Source of the DNA: Curvularia sp. ZM96
Taxonomy: Eukaryota > Ascomycota > Dothideomycetes > Pleosporales > Pleosporaceae
DNA length: 64,000 nt
Reading direction: 5' to 3'
NCBI GenBank assembly: GCA_022457065.1
Contig: JAJGBQ010000007.1
Coordinates: 310,001-374,000 of the forward strand
The notes under the pieces were generated by a model. It was not told the origin of the DNA and made no database searches. It saw nothing but the letters and a program-made list of their open reading frames with translations. Positions 58,504 to 64,000 of the stretch are shown here, piece after piece (the first letter of the stretch is position 1; each line of letters opens with the position of its first letter). A program made the position numbers and the translations under genes.

Positions 58504-59526
58504 TCAGTTCTCTTCCCATGGAGACTCCCCCGCCATCCATAACCTCATCACCCAACACGCAACCAACAAATCACTTTTGCTCCTATTCCTCCTCACGCTG
58601 TCCATCATATCCAGGACCCTGCTTTCATTCTCAGATCCAGACGCCGACCCTTTCCATCTCGCGGACCAACTGCCTAGTCTACCATTCCCTTCTCGCCCAA
58701 CAATCTCTCCTCCTGCATCCTCCCACACGCCTTTCTTGATGCAGAACAAAAGGTGCTTTTCGGGCTCGCAACTACCTCGGTAGTCACAATCCTGGTGTTG
58801 CGCCTGGCATTTGGTAACGTGCCAGATGCGCGTCCACTGGCCACCCCACAATGTCTTACCCGTCGTAAGCTGAATGCTACCCTTCAGAGCACTTTCACTC
58901 CGTCCTTTCGTTTCGTATTCTGAGATGCTGTACAATGTGCCTTCTTCATTGTAGCGTATGCGTCGGCCTTGCGCTGCATAATGCGCGGGAACAGAACACG
59001 AGCGTGTCTCGTGCGGCTGAACTCGACGGATGTTGAGTGTTAATACCCTGCCGTCGCGGCCCTGAACGGGTTGTACTTGGTATTGTGGTAGGTTACTTGA
59101 TTGAGTTGCGTATACGAAAGGTGCCTGCAGTCTGAGGGTCTTTGCTTGTTCGTCAAGAGGGATTAATTCTGGGAGTATCTTTCGAGGTTCCTCTGATGTA
59201 GCCGCAGTAATTTGTGAAGCGCGCTCGTAGGTGGGAAATGTCTTTGATTTGACTATTTGGCGACGGATTGGTGCTGTCGACTGGGATACGGATGCCTTTG
59301 GACTGAAGAGAGAGGGGCTACTATTCGGACGTGCTGAACTCGACCATGTGCTTGTAGGTGATATCGCTTCGTCCGAGAGAACTTCTTCGCTTGTTGCACT
59401 CGCTCTCCGTAAAGCATCGAAAGGGTTTTCCTCGTTCGCGTATATGTCGCTCTTGGATGGGCTGCAGTATGGCGATAGAGCGATGCTTTCGCCAGCTGGC
59501 GCGGAGTAGTTTGGTAGTCTAAACAT
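58504..59526 (-). CDS. fungal hypothetical protein, disordered N-terminus and Cys-containing C-terminal domain
   Basis: A 340-aa single-exon ORF with a good ATG (59526). The first 110 residues are Ser/Pro/Ala-rich and likely disordered (SPSLFSPKASVSQSTAPIRR). A conserved-looking domain begins about 135 (FVYATQSSNLPQYQVQPVQG, GRVLTLNIRRVQPHETRSC) and continues with RRIRYNEEGTLYSISEYETK, WGGQWTRIWHVTKCQAQHQDC and EPEKHLLFCIKKGVWEDAGG. A C-terminal hydrophobic stretch (SDLLVACWVMRLWMAG) could be a helix. Alternating beta-like segments and four or five Cys suggest a small fold, but no family is recognised and no function is offered. Confidence 0.75.
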   Translation of the reverse strand: MFRLPNYSAPAGESIALSPYCSPSKSDIYANEENPFDALRRASATSEEVLSDEAISPTSTWSSSARPNSSPSLFSPKASVSQSTAPIRRQIVKSKTFPTYERASQITAATSEEPRKILPELIPLDEQAKTLRLQAPFVYATQSSNLPQYQVQPVQGRDGRVLTLNIRRVQPHETRSCSVPAHYAAQGRRIRYNEEGTLYSISEYETKGRSESALKGSIQLTTGKTLWGGQWTRIWHVTKCQAQHQDCDYRGSCEPEKHLLFCIKKGVWEDAGGEIVGREGNGRLGSWSARWKGSASGSENESRVLDMMDSVRRNRSKSDLLVACWVMRLWMAGESPWEEN

Positions 59527-60302
59527 CTTCGAGTTGATTGTACTGTGGCACGGAATAATGGCTTCCAGCTACATAGAAAGGGATCACCCGTCTATAAGCT
59601 CGTTGACTCGGCATAGTCGATTCACATCCGGGGCCATATCAGGCACCACGTTGACTCCAACCCAACCCAGCTGCAGGTGCGATATTATGCATTCCGCGTG
59701 GACCACGTCGTGGCCCAAATGTAAACTACAGCCGAGTAAGCCTTAGATCCTCGCGAGAATACTCGAGACGATTGGACAAAGTCGCACGGAACTGGCGGGT
59801 CAAGAGATCAGTAAGCGTATGAATAAGCGCTCAGCATGAACGAGCTACGCGCGGCTAGCAGCCAAGAGGTACCAACATATTCTTGGGTACGCTAGAGATG
59901 TACGTGTGTTAGTGAGACCGCGATCGGATTGGTGGTGATTATAATGATAAGTACGCTGCGTAGGCGGAAAATCTTTTCTATGAAACGGTTCCTAGCGCCG
60001 GATACAATGTTGAATCAAATTCTGAGGTTACTGTAGCATTGATGCTATGCCCGGATTTTATTGCATTGGAATGCAGAGTCTGGTGAGTGAGCGGAAGGGA
60101 CTTGAGCGTGAATGAATAAGAGGGATCGAGTAAAGCGAGGGACGAGAACGAAAGAGATACAACATGTGCGCGCAGTAGGGGGATCCCAAGACTTGAACTG
60201 TAATTATTAGCTCGACCAGGACCTTCTATTGGCAAAAGATGGACGTTAGAAGCACCCTAAGAAGCTCTTCTTCCAACTCTTCCATCTTTCTCCAGAATCC
60301 GA
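59527..60302. other. intergenic region
   Basis: 776 bp holding the promoter of the hypothetical gene on the left and the 3' flank of the BBE-type oxidase on the right. No gene recognised. Confidence 0.6.
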
Positions 60303-61874
60303 TTAGATGATTGGAGCAAAAAAGTTGAATTGCCCATACGGATCATATTCCTTTTTGAGTCGTCTCAACTTTTCCAGTCTCCACGGCTCAGGCCCGTACA
60401 GCTCCTCGGTCGTCTCATCACCTCTCGCATAGTTGATGTATGCCTTGTGGGCCTTACCTGTCCCCTTGATCATAGTATCGCGCAGCTTCCCTGCATAGTA
60501 CCAGGCTGTGGCATCAAGACTAGCATTCTTGCTGTATGTCATGAACGGCGAGAGCAGAAGCTGCCCATCTCGGTCTGGGTATGCGGTGCTGTTGCGTGGT
60601 ATCTGGCCAACGCGGTTTGTGGAGTAACCTTCCAGGAGAACAACGGTCTCGCGTAACTCCGCAGGTAAGTTCATCATTATGTTGAGGACCTCTCGTAGCG
60701 AAGGGGCATCGTACGTATCCGCTGACACGGGAACTACGGAGCGACTAAGACCCTTCTCGCAGGACGCCCCTTTCCGATCTGCACCCGTAAAAACGCTTAC
60801 TCCAGCGAGATCCGTTAGCCCCGATTGAGTGGACACGGGAGATAATGCATAGAAAGGCTTGGTGTAACGTGTTGGAATGGTGGCGCCTTGATAGATTACC
60901 CAAACGCCAACGATTGGCTATATAGTCAGCATTAGCACACCTGAAACCAATGGAAAGAGTCTTACGTTGATCGGGTCCACTTTCGAATCAAAGTAGAACA
61001 TGATATAGTGTTCTAGTTCAATCGCTCTGTTGCGATCCTCCCACCAGGTATTCGCAATATCTATAACACCCTCCATTTTATCGTGAGTGAAGTAGAATAC
61101 GTTAACCGTCCACTGATCGAGGCTCGGTTTCCGGTCATAGATCTTGATTTCAGCCTGAGTCACAATCCCAAAATTGTGGCCAGCACCGCGAATCGCCCAG
61201 AACAACTCGGAGTTTCGCTCATTCACAGTGATGGCGCTACCATTGGCGAGTACCATGCGTGCCGAAACGAGCTGGTCGGCTGCCAGACCATAACGACCTT
61301 GATTCCAGCCATGTCCACCACCGAGAATAGGAGAGACATAGCCAACGCAGGCGCACGCCGTGGTCATGGTTTGCTTCCCATGGGCCCACAAGTAGTCGAG
61401 AACATCGCCGTTGAGAATACCGCCTCCAATGAGAGCAGTATCCCCATGGGGTGTGATGGAGATGTCATTCATACCACGCATCAAGATGCCGACAGCATTC
61501 TCAATGTTGCTGAGGTAGGCCGTGATCGCATGTGCGCCAGAAATGGCATGGAAGGGTTTATTGTTTGTGTTGGCATACATGATCTGAATCGCTGTAAGCT
61601 TAATGCCAAAGGACTAAAGATGAAGTCACTTAACGGTCTGTTGCACGTCTGCCTCTGCTGCAACCTTGACGATTACGTCGTACTGTGGGGTCTGCGCAGC
61701 ACCCCATCGTAAAGTTGCGTTGACAAATCCTTCTGAACCAGGGAAGTAGACTTCGGCAGCTTCACTGAGCGAAGCTACGAAATGATCTAGCGATTGGACG
61801 GGTGTCGGAGAAAGGGTTGCTGTAGCGCAGTAGACTGCAAAGGCAGCAGACGCCCATGAAACCCTGCACAGCAT
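60303..61874 (-). CDS. secreted FAD-linked oxidase (berberine-bridge-enzyme type)
   Basis: Predicted 490-aa flavoprotein of the PCMH/BBE family oxidising sugars, alcohols or secondary metabolites. Exons: 61635-61874, 60966-61583 and 60303-60917, introns 48-51 nt. The first ATG is at 61874 (upstream frame opens with TTG) and starts a signal peptide MLCRVSWASAAFAVYCATA. FAD-domain marks: VKVAAEADVQQT joined to IMYANTNNKPFHAISGAHA (His of the covalent-FAD loop; the usual SGGH is SGAH here), then GDVLDYLWAHGKQTM, ACACVGYVSPILGGGHGWNQG and GLAADQLVSARMVLANG, FWAIRGAGHNFGIVTQAE. The BBE C-terminal motif is YINYARGDETTEELYG with KKEYDPYGQFNFFAPI. The substrate is unknown; the nearest neighbours do not form a clear biosynthetic cluster. 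Confidence 0.92.
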
Positions 61875-64000
61875 CTTGACGTTCAATCTAGAAATTGAAG
61901 ATGCACAGACGTAGAATACTCAAAACTGTAGTCTAGCGGCTTGTTGCATTACTGACAGAAACTTGCAGGGTTACCGTGGCTCTGGCTCCCGTTTCGGTAT
62001 GGAAATGGTTTCCAACTTGCTGTGCCGCTCTAGACGACAAACACACTTTTTTTTGACTTCCTTAATACTCGACAAGAATGTTTTCGCGGGACGACATGCT
62101 GCCTACGTGATCGAAGATTTTGCACTGTTTACCGTCCTTTCCGAGATGACGAAGCGTGGCTTACGCCAACCACTAAGAGCCCATGATGGCGAGATTTGTT
62201 ATTCCCACCCCCGATTAATTGACCAATACCCTCCCAAAAAAGACAATGTGTTATCACTCGAGCTCAATGGGCCGCAAATTTTCTCAGAAGATTGATTAGC
62301 GAGACGGTCTTGCATAGATCACACAAGAGAGTTTGATTCAATCACTATCACACACTATACATAGATAAGCGGGACGTTGAAGAATTAATGACGTGCCAGA
62401 GTTAAGAGCATTGGCAGCCTGCGGTTCCGTAGGCACCATGCGTGCGGGGGGAAACCCTTGACGAGAGCATTTGTGCGGCCCGATTATTGATTATCCCAGG
62501 TTGTTATGCAATCATCTGTGATCTGACACATGATTGAGACAGTTCCTCCGATGATTTGTACTTCATAGTTCAGATCGAGCGATGGTGAGGATGAAGAAAA
62601 AGAAGAAGTGCCCAAATACAACCCTCACAATAAAACTAAGTTTAAGGGACGGCCCTAGCCGCCTCATTCTTCAAGCATGTTTCGCTTTTGACTCGGGGTC
62701 TCCATGTTCATCCAGCCGGTGTTCTTCGGAGGCGGCTCTGCGGTATCATTCAATCGCCGAGGCAAAATAATCCCTTTGATAGTCTAGGGGTTGCCGCGTA
62801 TGTGATCACTCTGAAAAGTTCGGCGTCATTTAATCTATACGAACCCCGTTTACCGGCTCTACGTACCAAACGTGCCATGAAACAATGCTCTATCGACTTG
62901 GCTAAGCTCATCTGGTTACCGAGCTTTATACACAACAACCAGCTAATCATTCATTTTAATAATGGTAGCTGGTTATGCGGCAGGTAGTGGGCCAGGAAAA
63001 TAGCTCGCCACGTGGTTTTCAGCTAAAGCCCGGGGCTTTACCACGAGTATTTTGAAAAATGCCCCCGATATCCGGGATCGACTTGTCGAGTAGAATTTCA
63101 AATGATTGCCCAAGCAAATCTTCGATCGGAATCCATCTGCAGGCGTTCAAAGCGGTAAACTTTATCCCCGCAAAGAAGGTTCACATTATCCATGTGCTGA
63201 CCGGTTCGGAACATTTTCACAATCACCATGACATTGGCAGTATCCGTCGCCGATCTGGCTCGCTTCCACACCTCCGCCCCTAGAATCCATGCTTAGCGAC
63301 GGTATTCTGGTAGCCGGCCCCATCCCAGCTTCGATTCTATCACAACTAGCTGTGTGATAATCTCTTACTATTTTATGGCCTACTTGGTCCACGTTTCGCA
63401 CGTGCAGGAATCGTCGATCGACCGTGCTCACAACTTCGGTAACGAAAGCTTTGCTTAGTATCTCGATTCGATGAGTCGTATTTCATGAATACGAGTCACC
63501 GATGTGAATATAGGCGCGTCTCTGGCTATTTGTGGCTTTCCTGCCCGACAGGCTTCCGCGATACTCGTGGATATCCTACCCTCAGTTCACTAAGACTATA
63601 CTGAAACATTAAACTCTTCTTGACTCTTTTTGATTCGTAGTATAGAGCTAGGTTGCCTGACTCGTCCAATGCAGGTACCACAGCCAATTTTGCTGTTCGG
63701 CCCGAAACGGGAAGAAAAAACCTACCAAGCAATCGAAAGCAGCGGCAACGAAGAGAAAACACATGCTATACCTCTCGTGACACGAGGAGAATAAACATGC
63801 TTTCTAGATCGATCAACTCAACTGCCGAGGGTTAGAACGTGGCGTTGTCGGAAGAGAAGGTCAGCCGTGGGTCATTGGGTATGTGCACGCATGCAAGTAT
63901 GCATGTGGCCTTTAGACAGGGTGTCCGAGCTTGGGGAGGTGAGATAAGATACGGAGAATGGACTTCCAAGGGTAAACGTTACTCAAAATCGTATTTTCGT
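61875..64000. other. terminal 2.1 kb without a recognised gene
   Basis: Holds the BBE-gene promoter and then sequence with only short frames. Around 63060-63290 both strands stay open for about 75 codons, but neither reads as a known family; a remnant of a decayed gene is possible. A gene starting beyond 64000 could also have its upstream region here. Confidence 0.45.

Noticed and set aside
63059..63290. Short frames open on both strands near the window end
   Set aside because: Neither strand shows a known family; could be a remnant gene, but the evidence is too thin to annotate.
1..64000. tRNA, rRNA and CRISPR search by eye
   Set aside because: No convincing T-arm/anticodon-arm pairs, no rRNA-like blocks and no regularly spaced repeats were found; small RNAs could still be missed without a covariance search.

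Overview
The window is nuclear DNA of a filamentous ascomycete. Most genes carry short introns of about 45-60 nt with GTANGT-type donors and CTAAC/CTGAC branch sites. The gene families are typically fungal: Zn2Cys6 factor, siderophore MFS, GH3/GH27/GH2, GPR1/FUN34 permease, HP1. One DNA transposon shows RIP-like CpA-to-TpA damage. The gene set fits Dothideomycetes such as Pleosporales, but species cannot be fixed by reading. Exon boundaries below were worked out by hand from reading-frame continuity and splice consensus.

Region 1 (1-8.7 kb) is a carbohydrate block on the + strand: the 3' end of an acetate-permease-family gene, a secreted GH3 beta-xylosidase, a secreted GH27 alpha-galactosidase and an intracellular GH2 beta-mannosidase. 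Together they could take apart acetylated xylan and galactomannan side chains and use the released acetate. Region 2 (8.8-14.1 kb) holds an F-box protein, then a ferric-reductase-type metalloreductase divergent from a Ctr copper transporter; their shared promoter contains a perfect TTTGCTCA copper-response-type motif. Region 3 (14.9-16.75 kb) is a complete Fot1/pogo-type element with perfect 72-bp TIRs and a TA target duplication; its transposase frame has 13 stops but no frameshift. Region 4 (17-28.9 kb) has a repeat-rich hypothetical protein, a GPI-type cutinase/acetylxylan-esterase-like protein, a siderophore-iron transporter and a divergent Zn2Cys6 factor. The transporter/factor intergenic region has two perfect ATCWGATAA sites, the signature of SreA-type iron repression.

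Region 5 (28.9-49.7 kb) is gene-poor. One gene, with an AreA-GATA-like N-terminus and a DUF3295-like body, sits between empty blocks of about 8.8 and 10.1 kb. The right block contains a compact inverted structure with G-quadruplex-type tracts facing each other around a TATATAA. Region 6 (49.7-61.9 kb) is conserved housekeeping plus accessory genes: CCT5 chaperonin (8 exons), HP1 divergent from it, a 47-residue membrane microprotein, a GT31-like type II membrane protein with a PAN-like tail, a fungal hypothetical protein, and a secreted BBE-type FAD oxidase. Nothing convincing is seen from 61.9 kb to the end.

No tRNA, rRNA or CRISPR was recognised. The strongest leads for follow-up are the three metal/carbon regulatory layouts, the in-frame-degraded transposon with pristine ends, the G4 inverted structure, the microprotein and the large gene deserts.
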